From Syngnathus acus (taxonomy: Eukaryota; Chordata; Actinopteri; Syngnathiformes; Syngnathidae): a stretch of 64,000 nucleotides of DNA. Below the pieces are notes generated by a model, which worked only from the letters and a program-made list of their open reading frames with translations, made no database searches and was not told the DNA's origin. Every line of letters begins with the position of its first letter. Position 1 is the first letter of the stretch. Of the stretch, positions 1-59,515 are shown piece by piece. The stretch is from positions 13,901,456 to 13,965,455 of the forward strand of contig NC_051095.1 in the NCBI RefSeq assembly GCF_901709675.1. Reading direction: 5' to 3'. The position numbers and the translations under genes are program-made.

Positions 1-1062
1 ATCTGGAAAATATTCCACACAAAAAAAAAGCTGAAGACATTCGCTGATAACCGACACCTCACTCGCATTTACCATTGTAAAACCTTTTTGTTCAAACATG
101 GGCAAATATTAGGTTATATGAACAGTCATATCAATGTAAAAAGCAGTTATAAACACTATAGGTTAATATACCAAAAATGAACAAAATAACAGAAATGTAT
201 TAAAAAAACATTGTCGGTAAAGAGACTTAAAAAAGGACTTTAAAAACCGATATCCCAAAAATTAACAAAATAACAGAAACATTCAAAATAACATTGTTGG
301 TAAAGAGTTTTAAAGGGCTTTTAAAAACTAAAATAACCAAATTACTCAAACTATTCAAAACTAAACTACAATGAAGCATTTTTGAAAGAATCAACAAAGA
401 AACCCCCAACAAAAGCAAGACCATTATAATCCTGATTTGACACTAAAATAATGTAAAACTACTCACTGTTGGAAGATTACTAAAATTACTGATACCCTGT
501 GTAGCGTCACAAGAAGCCAAAGAAAAAGCAAAACACACTTGTGGAGCTAATCTTCTCGAACCGTAAAATGAGCTGATGTCACACTTTTGACTTTGGATGT
601 TCCTGCTGGCTAAATGCAAACAAAAAGATAGTGCTGAATATGTTACAGTAGTGCTACAGGGTGCAAGTTAATGGCACAAATACAGACAGATTATCTTTTA
701 AGCACACATAAACTAGAAACGTGCTTGCTTGCCTTCTGGCCGTTAGCATAGCGCAGGAAGCGGCGATAACAAATGGAATCTTATCCCCGAGTAGCATACA
801 GCTGTGCGCGTTTGAGTGCTGTATGCTAAGTGATAAACAAGCCGTGAGCAGCTCTTTGGTGAAGAGTTAAGAAATTATTGCTCAAACATTGCGGGCAAGA
901 TTCACCTTGCCTCTACTCAATTGCGTTCTTCAAACGCCAAGATAGGTCAAGCCCCCGACTACCACCCCACCCCAAGCCCGTTTTCCAACATAACGCTTTT
1001 GTGTGTTCCACGCAACCTTGTGGTCGTCTTAGCCACCACACGCCATTGGTTCTGTCTTTCAG
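1..1062. other. AT-rich sequence upstream of the first recognised ABCC exon
   Basis: No exon is supported here. Positions 171-247 and 256-330 are imperfect direct repeats with a period of about 85 bp. Positions 792-831 contain a 10-bp perfect inverted repeat (agcatacagc and its complement) around a short loop. It may be intron or 5' flank of the ABCC gene. The acceptor at 1061-1062 requires an upstream exon ending in a two-base partial codon, and I could not place it. Confidence 0.6.
171..330. repeat. Imperfect direct repeat, two units of about 85 bp
   Basis: Both units share, in order, the blocks aacaaaataacagaaa, aacattgt(c/t)ggtaaagag and cttttaaaaac-like tails. They differ by several substitutions and small indels, so this is an old local duplication. 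Confidence 0.65.
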
Positions 1063-25511
<24,449 letters not shown>

Positions 25512-26347
25512 AAACCTGAAAATGTTGCATGCTATGCACAAAGAAAAATACAACTCAATGATCCTTAAGGGGCTTAAAAACAAAAAAAGACAAATACATA
25601 TGGTAGATTGTTATAGTAGCAATGACAATGTGACCGATGACAAAAACCAAAGATCCTGGGTTCATGTTTCTCTGAACAGCATTGCACGGTACAAATGACT
25701 GTTTTACACCTGCAAGCCAAATGCTACACTGCAAATGAAACAGAGCAAGAACTCTGTCGAAAGCACTTTATTAAATTTATGTTGACACGTTTCTTTTTGG
25801 TCCTCTGCCTCCAAGAGGATCGCTACCTAGTTCTTTTCACAGTGTAGGAATTTAACCTTCAAACATGATGATGTCGGTAGCGATTGTTTTCAGTTTAGTT
25901 CATGTAAAATTATATATTCAGGAACCATATTTATGAGGCACTTAAGTCACGTGCAAGGTTTTTCTCAGCTGTTTTAATATGTGCCTAGAGCTGCGCAAAG
26001 GTACACTTTGCAATTAACCATGTCGTTTAACACTGCATATCGGTACTGTTACGCTCAAACTGTTCCTCTTAATCTTGATGCTGGAATTGAAATTATGCAC
26101 CTATTGTTTGTAAGGCCACTGGTTGGTACAGTGTATCTACCTGTAGCTAAGTCAATGTGTCTTCACAAAAGCTGAAGATTGTTGTTGTCTGCCTTATACT
26201 GTATGATCGCGCTAAACAATCACGAGTGCAATATGATTGAGTGCATTGCTGCATTTTCCAGATTGCCTTTTGTACACAGTTTAAATTTATAATGTGTAGA
26301 TTTTGTAAATGGTTGAGTTTAAGAGGAATTGTTTTCTTTTGTTTGCC

Positions 26348-26353
26348 AATAAA
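26348..26353 (+). terminator. Probable poly(A) signal of the ABCC gene
   Basis: AATAAA lies 837 nt downstream of the ABCC stop codon at 25509-25511, in AT-rich sequence with no competing exon. It is the first canonical hexamer that fits a 3' end. The 3' UTR would be about 0.85 kb. Confidence 0.55.
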
Positions 26354-27156
26354 AAAAATATTGTATGATTTTCAACGTATTTGATTCTTTGTGCAGCAAG
26401 TATATAGTAGTAGAAATGCTTCTTGCAGCAATAAGTCCTAGTGATTTATTTTTTCTAAAGTATGTCTGTCTTGTAAATTGGATATTGGAGAATGTCAGCT
26501 GAAACCACACCCGCTTCTAATTTGACCTGGAAAAATGTATGCTAATTTGTCTTACATCTTTCTTGTACCTGTCTGTACATGCTGTAACTACATGTTCGAA
26601 CATCAAAATGCTATTTCCGTATAGCCTTCAGTGGCTGAAATATATCACATGCAAGCTGTCCCTTAGGACTTTTTCCCCACCCTTCTTGCAACGCCTTTTT
26701 CTGCTTGATTTGTGCAGGCTCACAGCTGACAACGAGGAGCTCTTCAGTACTTACGCTCAACACATTCATAATGCAAGCAGGAAATTCTAAGAAAAAGCAA
26801 TATTTCGTTGGGCTTAATTTACTAGATGATACAATTTTGATCCTGTTTTTTCATTCACTTATATTTTTCTACATTTATCTCCTGTACTTGTTTACTAGCT
26901 AAAAACTAAACTGATCATTTGCAACCAATGGCCAACACCATTTTCCATGCTGCGATTGATGTGAACCATTCAAATCATGTATAAAAAGCACAATGACCAA
27001 AAAAAATCTTAATTCTTCACAAATCTCAAAGCTTGCTATTTTACTTGGATTTAATCCTGTTTGTACACAATATCTGAATGTGTTGGGGAAGATTGCATGG
27101 TGTATTAGTGCAATTTATTTCATGAAACAACGACTTGTCAGCGATGTTGTTTATTT

Positions 27157-27169
27157 GATGGATGGATGG

Positions 27170-27205
<36 letters not shown>

Positions 27206-27302
27206 ATGGATGGATGGATGGACGGATGGACGGACGGACGGACGGATGGATGGATGGATGGATGGATGGACGGACGGATGGACGGACGGATGGATGGACG
27301 GA
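27157..27302. repeat. (GGAT/GGAC)n tetranucleotide array
   Basis: About 36 copies of GGAT, many mutated to GGAC in blocks. It is open in several frames on both strands (MDGW and HPSI-type repeats), which is an artefact of the period. It lies between the ABCC gene and med12. Confidence 0.95.
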
Positions 27303-27416
27303 CATTACAGCATTTTTAACATGCATTTCTCCCCATGGACGGACATTACAGCATTTTTAACATGCATTTCTCCCCATGTATTAACTCATTTTTGACAAGC
27401 ATTTCTCCCCATGTAC
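27297..27416. repeat. Tandem duplication of about 40 bp next to the GGAT array
   Basis: The block gacggacattacagcatttt followed by taacatgcatttctccccatg occurs twice in a row, then a third partial copy (gacaagcatttctccccatg) appears at about 27395-27415. It was probably formed by slippage or unequal exchange with the adjacent array. Confidence 0.8.
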
Positions 27417-27464
27417 TACTAACTAGGTTCAAAGAACAAGTTTACAATTGATGAGTGTAGACCC

Positions 27465-27735
27465 CAATTGAACTGGTCGCGAGCCAGTTGCAGGGCACAG
27501 ACAACTATTTGCACTCAAACTCACTCCTCCGGGCAATTTGGAGTGGTCAATCGGCAAACTGCGTGTTTTTGGAATGTAGGTGTGGGAGGAAACCGGAGCA
27601 CCCGGAGGAAACCCACGCTGGCACAGGGAGAACATGCAAACTCCACACAGGAAGACCGGAGCCGGAATCGAACTCTTCACCTCTGAACTGTGAGGCGGAC
27701 GTCCTATACCAGTGATCACCGTATCACCCTGTTAA
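27465..27735 (-). mobile_element. Old tRNA-derived SINE, minus strand
   Basis: Shares the conserved middle (gggaggaaaccggag, catgcaaactccacacagg) and the tRNA-like head with the complete copy at 31003-31428, but is more diverged and lacks a clear GGAT tail of its own. It is intergenic, upstream of med12. Confidence 0.75.
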
Positions 27736-27841
27736 AAAAAACGTAATGACAAATACTGCACGAAGGAATAGTAGATGTGGAAATATGTCACTTCATTTCA
27801 GAGAGTCACTTATTTCTCTTATTTCGAAACGACAGACCCTT

Positions 27842-27851
27842 ACCGGAAGTG
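27842..27851 (+). promoter_or_regulatory. ETS-type motif at the med12 promoter
   Basis: ACCGGAAGTG about 75 nt upstream of the med12 ATG matches the ETS/GABPA consensus common in TATA-less housekeeping promoters. The surroundings are GC-richer than the flanks and have no TATA box. The transcription start is not determined. Confidence 0.45.
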
Positions 27852-27913
27852 TTTGTGGCTCTCAGCACTGCGTGCAGACGGGCTGAAGGAGGCAAGCAAA
27901 GCACTGGCTGTGA

Positions 27914-51998
<24,085 letters not shown>

Positions 51999-53289
51999 CC
52001 ATGAAAGCGCATAGCTGTGAATGGTTTATGTAGAGGCACAAATCTGGTGGGAGGTCCGAGGGTAATGGCAGAAAAGTGTCTTTACATCACTTTTGTCACT
52101 GTCGGAATATGGAGACCAAGATACAAATGGAAAAGGCCATGTAAAAAAAAAAAAAAAAAAACTGAAAGGACAACAATAATGCATTTTTCCTGTATTTTAT
52201 TTTTCTTTGTACATTTTCAGTTTTCTGTATTTCTCATTAAATCATGTCAAGTTTTTGTCTTGTAATGTCTTGTTTGCTACCTGTATTCTGTATTTAAGTT
52301 AAAAGAAATGTGAAATGGAAAATTTTGATAAAATCAAAAGCAAAAAAAGACTTCCCTGAAATTGTGTTTGTATTTTTTTTTTATTTGTTTAGACACTTAT
52401 ACCTTTATGACTAAACTACAAAATCACATTTTGGACATTTATGGACAGATAGGCAGCACTGGACTTCCAGCGAGGAGGACGACCCTTCAGCTGAGTGTGG
52501 CCGTTTAAAGCACCTCCTTTTCGGATAGGCGGCTGAGGTGGTACCACATGTGGACTTAAGGGGAAATGTAAGTCAAATGAACCTTACCAATTTCAATTGA
52601 CTACCATATAATGACGTATGAACAATTCAGCTTGCATAAATCCTCTCTGTTTGTGTATGTTGGTGACTGGTCAAAGGAAATAGACGTGACAGGGCACTTC
52701 AGCTGCAGAGGCTGCTCATTTCTTGCTCTTAAATTGAGTGTTGCTCGTTAGTTAACTTTCCAAAAAAGTAATTGACTTGCTACTTAATAAATGTAATTAG
52801 TTACGAGGGAAAGTAATGATTGCATTATTTTTCAAAAATGTTCCTGTAAAAGAATTCAGATTTTTGAGCAGGTGTCAATACAGTTGCATAGAGTAAAACA
52901 GCATAGACCAGTACACATCATTTAACTTAAGATTTATTGAACAACGATGTAAAATAAGCAATCGATAGTCATAAAACTAACAGGCACATCGGTCAATCAA
53001 GCACACCACCCAAAAAGTCGACGTCAGTAAGTTCACCGCCACCAGTTTTATGATTTATTTTCCAAGGGGGAATTCTAGTAGACATTTTTTAATACAGTCC
53101 TATCACATAAATACGTACCAATGGTGGCTCGCTTTATTGTCCCTTTAAGTCTACCAGCCTCTCCACTGAGTTTCTGTTCAAAGCTTCTTCCAGAATTTTC
53201 TTTTTCCCTTGTATGAGTCACCTTGCGATTGTTCATGTGTGGTTTAGTTAGTTTATACTTTCATGTGTGTGGCTCAGGAGCTTTCCCCT
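51999..53289. other. Convergent intergenic region, med12 to mars2
   Basis: Both genes end here, from opposite strands. It contains the med12 3' UTR and presumably the mars2 3' UTR. TTTATT (AATAAA on the minus strand) occurs near 53053 and 53131. No gene or mobile element is recognised. Confidence 0.6.
52236..52241 (+). terminator. Probable med12 poly(A) signal
   Basis: ATTAAA lies 238 nt after the stop codon at 51996-51998, in a T-rich 3' UTR. It is followed by GT-rich sequence, consistent with a cleavage site near 52260. Confidence 0.5.
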
Positions 53290-55631
53290 CTATAAGTGTC
53301 TTGAGATAATCTGCTTTCTAATGTTCTTAGTTTTTTGCTGATCTCCAGTAGGACTTTCCAGTCGATTAAATAACACTCCTGTATCAGGTCCAAGCATTCT
53401 ACCTGGGAAAGGACAGGCTTTGCCACGGTAACTAGGCAGGAAGTCCAGGTCATTCAAGTTCCTCTCGTTGGCTCGCACGCCAAGTCTGGACAGCAGCTTG
53501 TCAGCTACCCGCGGTACGACGGGCTGTAGGAGGGTCCCGTAAATCCTCAGACATTCCAGGGAGACGTGGACGATGGTGTCCAGCCAACGTCGGTCACCGG
53601 CGTCCATCCTGTTTAGCTTCCAAGGCGTGTGGCGTTGAACGAAGCCGTTGGTTTGCCTAACGCAGGAAGCGATGGCCTCCAAACCTTTGTATATGTGCAG
53701 GCTTTCGTAGTGACGCTCCACCACCGTTGGAAGTTTTTGCACAGCGTCTAGCATGTGGTAGTCTTCTGGCACCGCCCGACCGTCCCGTTCATTGGGGAAA
53801 GAAAAAGGGCAGAACGACGGGTAGGTCTGTGTTGGATTGAGAGCGGGAGCGGTGCAGCGGTTGAGGAGGCCGCCCAAGGAGTCAGCCAGCTCTGCGTTGA
53901 GCAGCTTGGTGACTTTGTGATCTGTGTAGTCGCAGTCGGAATCGGGCACGCCTTGACGCAGCAGGAAGTACCGCAAACCATCGGTGGTGAAGGCCAGCGA
54001 GCGCTCAAAGGGATCCACCACGTTGCCCAAACTTTTAGACATCTTGGTTCCGTTGACTGTCCAGTGCGAGTGCACATGTATGGACCGCGGCGGCGCCAGT
54101 CCCGCTCCAAGGAGGAAAGATGGCCAGTAGATGGCGTGAAATTTCAGGATGTCTTTGCCTACTATGTGGTGGGCCACGCTCCACCAATGATCGTGGTCGT
54201 TGGGGTAACCAGCCACCGTGAGATAGTTGACCAGAGCGTCTAACCATACATAGACGCTATGCTCGGGATCCCCTGGCACGGGGATTCCCCACTGAAGGCG
54301 GCTTCTTTGGCGGGACACGGAGAGGTCCGGAAGGTCGTCCTGCAGCCACTTGATAACATCCTGGAGGAAACGCTCAGGCTGGATGGCTCCGGGGGTTTTC
54401 TGGAGCCATTCCAGCAGTTGAGTCCGAAATGCTGACAAACGGAACATGTAGTTCTCCTCTTTTAGCCACTCCACCTGATAAAACAGGTAGGTAAGGATGT
54501 TAAAACTATGAACATTTGTCATTAAACCTAAATTGGCATTCAACAGTAGAATTATCATTGATGTATTAAGTTATTGTTTGTGTATTTATATTTGTGTAAA
54601 TAATGTCCTTTTTGAATAAATGGAAAAAATATTTTTAAGTATTTGATCAGATAATCATCAGATTAATCAATCATCAAAATAAAGCAGCACTACAAACAAA
54701 TGACACACATTATGGTAGTTAACAAGCATGCCTTCTTGTGCCATATGAAAACATTCTCTCTATGCAACACAACGCTGCAACTATTTCCTCACCCACACCT
54801 AAAAAACAACTGTTTCTTGTTGATGAGAGGCACAAGATGGGGCCAGAGATGGGCGATTTTTTCAAATGTACAAAAAAAAACAATTTTTGCTTTAAAATTG
54901 CAAACTCCACTGTACACATATCTTTGTGGATGCACCTTGTGACCACTCTCCAGCGACACCTTGATAGCCTGGCCCGTCCCGTCAACAGCGTCGGCCACCT
55001 GGGTCTGCGTAAGGAAGCTCTCATCCGGGGTGGAGTACCAGCCCTCATAGCTCCCCTTGTAGATGAGCCCTTTGTCGCGGAGCGTGCACCAGAAATGCTC
55101 TACGGCCCGCCGGTGCCTCTCCTCAGTGGTCCTGATGTAGTCCGTAAAGGTCACGTCACACCTGCTGAAGAGCCGCCGGAATTTGTGAGACACGCCTGTG
55201 CAGAAGGCCATGGGTTCTTGTCCTGCTGCATCGGCCGCCTGTTGGATTTTTAAACCGTGCTCATCTGTGCCTGAAATAGACAGACGGACGGACACCACCC
55301 ACCATAAAGACGTGCTACTTTTGAATTTAAGAAGCAGTAACGGGATGCATGTAAATTAATTACCTGTTGCAAATTTTGACTTGAATCCCCGTAGAAGCTT
55401 GTATCGGTGCATGCAGTCGGCTAAAATTACTGAATACAGGTGGCCCACATGAGGAGAGGCATTGACATAGAAGATGGGAGCGGTTATGTAGTAGCTTCTT
55501 TCCTCTTTGCACACAGCACTGCTTGATCGCGAGACACTTAATTGAGTCGAAAGAGGTGATAAAAAGGTGCTTTGTTGCCATGTGCCAACCGCTTTGTAGC
55601 CTCCTGTGATGAAGCGTAAAGACGTCCTCAT
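53290..55631 (-). CDS. mars2: Methionyl-tRNA synthetase, mitochondrial (3 exons, 595 aa)
   Basis: Class I aminoacyl-tRNA synthetase that charges mitochondrial tRNA-Met with methionine in the matrix. In minus-strand order the exons are 55631-55364, 55270-54936 and 54474-53290, with phases 1 and 0 at the junctions. The N-terminus ([13 protein letters not shown], Arg/Ser/Thr-rich) fits a mitochondrial presequence. The HIGH motif appears as SPHVGHLY, followed by [13 protein letters not shown]. The KMSKS loop is [13 protein letters not shown], and [10 protein letters not shown] and YFLLRQGVP are further family landmarks. The length is close to human MARS2 (593 aa). The anticodon-binding domain includes [12 protein letters not shown] and ends after [12 protein letters not shown]. 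It is convergent with med12 and divergent from the NIPA2-like gene. Confidence 0.97.
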
Positions 55632-56473
55632 TTTTTAATGGTAGTCCAGCTGCGTAATGTTTTGCTAAATGCTAAGAGCTCATTTAGCTAATAGTAAACA
55701 TAGGTAACGTAGACACACCCGCGACAGGCTTCGTGATGACCGGGATATCACAATTAAATGCAAAACGTAATAAATTGCTTAAGTGTTTACAAAGCAGTAC
55801 ATTCCAACAAATTTCAGTATACGTGACCACGTTTGCAGCATGTAAGACTCGACAAGACAGTTCTCAAGGGTGGAATTTCTTCCGTATTTTGGTGTAACTG
55901 TCTTCCAATCAAATCGATGAACAAGTGCCGTCATGACCTCTAACGAGCCAATCAAATTGCACCTCGGGAGCCTTGGTGTGTTCACGGCCCAAGTAGGAAT
56001 CGGAATTTTAAAAGACGACTAATGTAATACAAGTGTTGTTGTTCTTGTTCTTAAACGAATAAAAATAAATGTGCAACTATTAATAGATCATTAAACTTGA
56101 GTTATGATATTTATGGCTTCGTGGTCTTGGAATCAGCGTAAAGTAATAACGTTTCTTCTTAGCGTGGCCTTGTTTCAAATCATTGTGTTAAGAGTTGCAT
56201 TGGTAGAATACCACAAACGCTATCAACGTTGGCTTGTATGATTGCGTAGCTCGTCTGTCACGGGTCACATGACGGTCCGTGAGGTGTCGCTGGATGTGCC
56301 GTGGTGATGTGCATTCCATTCTTTTAAGTGAACTGAATCTTTAGAATCGGTTCACTCAAAAGATTCGTTCAAACGTTCGTTCCCCCCCCCCCCCCCCCCC
56401 CCCGATCCGTTTTGTTTTTGTTTTTTAACTTCAATAGAAGCACCGATGGCCGAGCGGTTGGGCACAATGACGG
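55632..56473. other. mars2 upstream region
   Basis: Contains the presumed mars2 promoter, then a repeat block (about 56310-56380, gtgcattcca followed by GAATCGGTTCACTC-type motifs) and a poly(C) run of about 21 at 56383-56403. A tRNA-5'-half-like string (gatggccgagcggttgggca, about 56446-56465) sits immediately before the foldback element, but no 3' half is present, so I do not call a tRNA. Confidence 0.55.
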
Positions 56474-57409
56474 TAGTGTTGGCTCGTGAGTGATTCGTTC
56501 AAAAGAACGGATTATTTTCAGTGAACGAGAGTGCACGAATCACTTCCTAAAGTGATTCGTTCTTTTTTCAGTTCATATATCTTCAACCAGTAGGTGTCGG
56601 CAATGCGCATTGAAGCTGGTGCCACCTCGCCGTAAAACTAAACGAAGAAGAAAATGACGTAACTTCCCGTTCACGAACGAGTCGTGAATTGCATTTCCCG
56701 TTCACCAACTGAACGCATCTGTGAGTGAACGAGTCAGTGAGTGAGTGATTTGCATTTCCAGTTCATCGCGAGAACGGATCAGTGAGGGAACGAATCGTGA
56801 CTTTCCCGTTCGCGAACGAGTCAATGGGTCAACTGCCTTCCTTCCCGTGCATCAACGGATCAGTCAGTGAACGTGTTGCGTCTCCCTCCTGGCGTGAACT
56901 ATGTAAGCCAGAATGTAGAATTACGATTTGCCAAGGAAAGAAAGAACCACTCACTGAAACACCACTTCTTTTATGCACGTTTTCTCCAAGCTAACGGCTA
57001 ACTTTATTGCATGAAGGGATGCGCCGTTATGCAACAACGGGGAGATTATGCTTCTCTTTGGGTAATCTTGATTTTATAACACTTATAGTAGTTTTTAAAT
57101 AACATATATGCATATATACGCCTAAATATTGTTATCAATAGATCTACTGCAATTTCACATTGGATTGCTGGTTTGAAATTTACTTTTATTATTATTATTT
57201 TTAATAAACATTTATGTTAAAACTTGTCTGGTGTTTTATTCCTTGTTTTTATATTCACCAATTAAAACAAAAATCAGACATTTGGTCAACTGCTTTATAT
57301 GACTATGTGTAGGTACACCTCATGGACACTTCAATAGGTACACTACACGAGGTAAAAAAAAAAAGAATAAATAAAGGGTTAATTGCACAATAAAAGCACA
57401 TTTAGGTAT

Positions 57410-57490
57410 ATTCTCACACCTGGGATCGAACCACGTTTTTACTGAGCAAGAGCCCATGTCACTAACCAGTCAGCTATTTTGACCTGACAA
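57410..57490 (-). other. tRNA-like segment (Pol III promoter elements)
   Basis: The minus strand reads an A-box-like TAGCTGACTGGTTAGTG and, about 35 nt later, a canonical B-box GGTTCGATCCC, with tRNA-like spacing. The flanking acceptor stems do not pair well, so it is more likely a SINE head or tRNA pseudogene than a working tRNA. It lies in the loop of the foldback element. Confidence 0.5.
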
Positions 57491-57699
57491 CCAACGGTCG
57501 TCTGCACTGTTTTGTACTAATGATGTGCATTCCAGTTCTCGAGTGAACTGAATCTTTAGAATCGGTTCACTCAAAACACTTGAAAATGGCGGTGTACCTA
57601 ATGGAGTGTCCAAGTGACGTCACAGATCAAACAGCCAATCAGAAAGTGGGGGTGAGGGCGGGTGTGGCACTTTTCACTTAAACCAGGGTGTCGACCTCC

Positions 57700-58795
57700 A
57701 GTCCTCGAGGGGCCGCGTTCCAATATGTTTTCCAAGTTACCCTCGTTAAACACACCTGCGTGAAAAGATTTTGGGCATTTCACGTTCTGCAGGAGCTAAA
57801 ACTTTTCACGCAGGTGCACTTAACGAGGGAATCACACGGACACTCCATTAGGTACACCGCCATTTTCAAGGGTACCTAATAACAGGCCACTTTATTAGGG
57901 AAATATCATGGTCAAAGGTCACAGGTGTCAAGCTCTAGTCCTCAGGGCCGCGTTCCAATATGTTTTCCAAGATTCCCTCGTTAAGTGCACCTGCGTGAAA
58001 AGATTTTGTTCATTTTCATGTTCTGCAGGAGCTAAAACTTTTCACGCAAGTGCACTTAATGAGGGAATCACACGGACACTCCATTAGGTACACCGCCATC
58101 TTCAAGTGTACTTCAGTCCTCGAGGGGCCGCGTTCCAATATGTTTTCTAAGTTACCCTCGTTCAACACACCTGCGTGAAAAGATTTTGGGCATTTCACGT
58201 TCTGCAGGAGCTAAAACTTTTCACGCAGGTGCACTTAACGAGGGAATCACACGGACACTCCATTAGGTACACCGCCATTTTCAAGGGTACCTAATAACAG
58301 GCCACTTTATTAGGGAAATATCATGGTCAAAGGTCACAGGTGTCAAGCTCTAGTCCTCAGGGCCGCGTTCCAATATGTTTTCCAAGATTCCCTCGTTAAG
58401 TGCACCTGCGTGAAAAGATTTTGTTCATTTTCATTTTCTGCAGGAGCTAAAACTTTTCACGCAAGTGCACTTAATGAGGGAATCACACGGACACTCCATT
58501 AGGTACACCGCCATCTTCAAGTGTACTTCAGTCCTCGAGGGGCCGCGTTCCAATATGTTTTCCAAGTTACCCTCGTTAAACACACCTGCGTGAAAAGATT
58601 TTGGGCATTTCACGTTCTGCAGGAGCTAAAACTTTTCACGCAGGTGCACTTAACGAGGGAATCACACGGACACTCCATTAGGTACACCGCCATTTTCAAG
58701 GGTACCTAATAACAGGCCACTTCATTAGGGAAATATCATGGTCAAAGGTCACAGGTGTCAAGCTCTAGTCCTCAGGGCCGCATTCCAACAAGTTT
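57700..58795. repeat. Tandem array, 415-bp unit, about 2.6 copies
   Basis: The anchor gtcctcgaggggccgcgttc starts at 57701, 58116 and 58531, exactly 415 bp apart. Copies differ by few bases. Each unit contains internal inverted repeats (cacgcaggtgcacttaacga and its complement) and a tacctaataacaggccact motif related to a common fish repeat. The minus-strand frames starting MKCPKSFHAG are repeat artefacts. Confidence 0.9.
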
Positions 58796-59515
58796 TCCAA
58801 GATTCTTTTTTTTTTTTACCTCGTGAAGTGTACCTATTGAAGTGTCCATGAGGTGTACCTACACATATTGTCATATAAAGCAGTCGACCAAATGTCTGAT
58901 TTTTATGTTTTAATTGGTGAATATAAAAACAAGGAATAAAGCACCAGACAAGTTTTAACATAAATGTTTATTAAAATAATAATAATATTAAAAGTAAATT
59001 TCAAACCAGCAATCCAATGTGAAATTGCAGTAGATATATTGATAACAATATTTAGGCGTATATATGGTGGCACCAGCTTCAATGCGCATTACCGACACCT
59101 ACTGGTTGAAGTCATATGAACTGAAAAAAGAACGAATCACTTTAGGAAGTGATTCGTGCACTTTCGTTCACTGAAAAAGAATTTGTTCCTTTGAACGAAT
59201 CGTTCACTCACGAGCCAACACTAATGTGCCGCCCCCTAACGGCGACGAAGACTGATGGCGTCGACTTGACCAACGAGGTGCACTTATTGTTTTTGTTCTC
59301 TATGAACGTCTCTACTTTTAGGCTGTTGAAACTTTCTTGCCTAATTGTTTGTTTTCCCCGCTCTGGCTTACCACACCAAAAAGTAGTTGAGTTCATTCGC
59401 CTCGCAGAGTCATGTGATGTGGAAACAAGCTTGTGTGTATGTGAACGGGAATGGGCGGAGCAGTGTCTTTTTTTCTGTCAAAAATGTGTGCCTTAGTTGC
59501 GGACTCTTGTCTCAG

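Larger units (their letters stand above)
56474..59223. mobile_element. 2.75-kb foldback (long inverted repeat) element
   Basis: The ends are tagtgttggctcgtgag and its complement. Outer arms 56474-56627 and 59067-59223 and inner arms 57111-57370 and 58801-59066 are diverged reverse complements. The left arm has 484 nt (56627-57110) missing from the right arm. The centre holds a tRNA-like segment and a 415-bp tandem array. There is no transposase frame. I infer a non-autonomous DNA transposon, or repeated nested insertions of one family. No target-site duplication is clear. It occupies most of the space between mars2 and the NIPA2-like gene, which are divergently transcribed. Confidence 0.8.

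Noticed and set aside
878-1062. Upstream in-frame extension with an ATG at 878
   Set aside because: The sequence MLKHCGQDS... has no ABCC similarity, and a clear acceptor (tctttcag) lies at 1055-1062, so it is intron or flank.
27138-27395. Long overlapping frames rich in MDGW or HPSI repeats
   Set aside because: They are translations of the GGAT/GGAC tetranucleotide array on both strands, with no other protein signal.
27465-27735. Possible coding frames over the SINE (for example NWSRASCRAQ)
   Set aside because: The sequence is a tRNA-derived SINE. The same frames occur in the 31003-31428 copy and reflect the repeat.
56383-56403. Poly(C) run
   Set aside because: A simple homopolymer whose length may be an assembly estimate. 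No function is inferred.
56446-56465. tRNA-Ser/Leu-like 5' half (gatggccgagcggtt)
   Set aside because: It resembles only an A-box region. No B-box or pairing 3' half follows before the foldback element starts.
57598-58961. Repeated minus-strand frames starting MKCPKSFHAG
   Set aside because: They are the same frame in each 415-bp tandem unit. They are non-coding repeat DNA without a conserved family.
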